In this document: positions 14,196 through 14,241 of the stretch, one piece after another
How positions within the stretch are numbered: position 1 is the first letter of the stretch
Layout: each line of letters starts with the position of its first letter
Assembly: GCA_017451665.1 (NCBI GenBank)
Contig: JAFTNX010000143.1
Location: 1 to 14,241 of the forward strand
Length of the DNA stretch: 14,241 bases
DNA from: Oscillospiraceae bacterium
GTDB taxonomy: Bacteria; Bacillota; Clostridia; Oscillospirales; Ruminococcaceae
Direction: 5' to 3'
Notes under the pieces: model-generated
What the model was told of the DNA's origin: nothing
The model's database searches: none
What the model saw: the letters and a program-made list of their open reading frames with translations, nothing else
Position numbers and translations under genes: made by a program

Positions 14196-14235
14196 TAAAA
14201 TCCCATATAGGGTTTAAACCCTATATGGGATTTTA
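14196..14235. repeat. Perfect 40-bp palindrome, possible bidirectional terminator
   Basis: The 20 bases at 14196-14215 are followed with no spacer by their exact reverse complement (14216-14235), centred on GGGTTTAAACCC, with AAAATCCC and GGGATTTT at the ends. The outer A and T tracts on both sides fit a bidirectional terminator placed between the amylase and a possibly convergent gene beyond the window. The absence of any spacer is unusual for a simple terminator, so a mobile palindromic repeat or protein-binding site remains possible. Confidence 0.75.
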
Positions 14236-14241
14236 CGTTAA

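Overview
The window comes from a low-GC, endospore-forming, strictly anaerobic Firmicute, most likely a clostridium. Three things suggest this: two spoVA sporulation genes, an oxygen/NO-scavenging flavodiiron protein with a partner rubredoxin, and a cytoplasmic glycosidase. A Ruminococcus-like gut anaerobe would fit, but that is inference. Strong GGAGG ribosome sites and canonical sigma-A promoters (TTGACA-N17-TATAAT type) are found throughout. I see no rRNA, tRNA, CRISPR array, insertion sequence or prophage.

Layout. (1) Positions 1-3064, minus strand: an ECF-transporter substrate-binding membrane protein, coaX (type III pantothenate kinase), then spoVAD and spoVAE. The first two probably handle import and phosphorylation of pantothenate for CoA. 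They are preceded by a structured leader of about 120 nt. An intrinsic terminator separates coaX from spoVAD, and its 3' arm and T-run contain the spoVAD ribosome site and likely TTG start. A strong promoter at 31-59 fires leftwards out of the window. (2) Positions 3190-5288, plus strand: a three-part flavodiiron/flavin-reductase/rubredoxin fusion plus a 52-aa free rubredoxin, forming an O2/NO-reduction operon with its own promoter and terminator. (3) Positions 5335-6424, plus strand: a four-helix membrane protein with a long acidic tail, overlapping by one base a 68-aa Cro/CI-type regulator. The promoter carries three copies of a GTGATAAA-type inverted repeat whose starts are exactly 42 and 21 bp apart. 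(4) Positions 6504-7198, plus strand: a stand-alone HD-GYP domain protein. (5) Positions 12323-7202, minus strand: an FtsX/MacB-type permease, its ATPase, an OmpR-type response regulator and a sensor kinase, tightly packed as one operon. It probably senses and exports, or detoxifies, an envelope-active compound. (6) Positions 12355-14241, plus strand: a GH13 alpha-amylase-family enzyme with an unusual Lys/Glu/Pro linker and a small C-terminal helical region, followed by a terminator-like hairpin and a perfect 40-bp palindrome.

Most of this is ordinary core-genome content. The points most worth a second look are the phased triple operator, the leader RNA of the pantothenate operon, the terminator that doubles as the spoVAD initiation region, and the tailed amylase.
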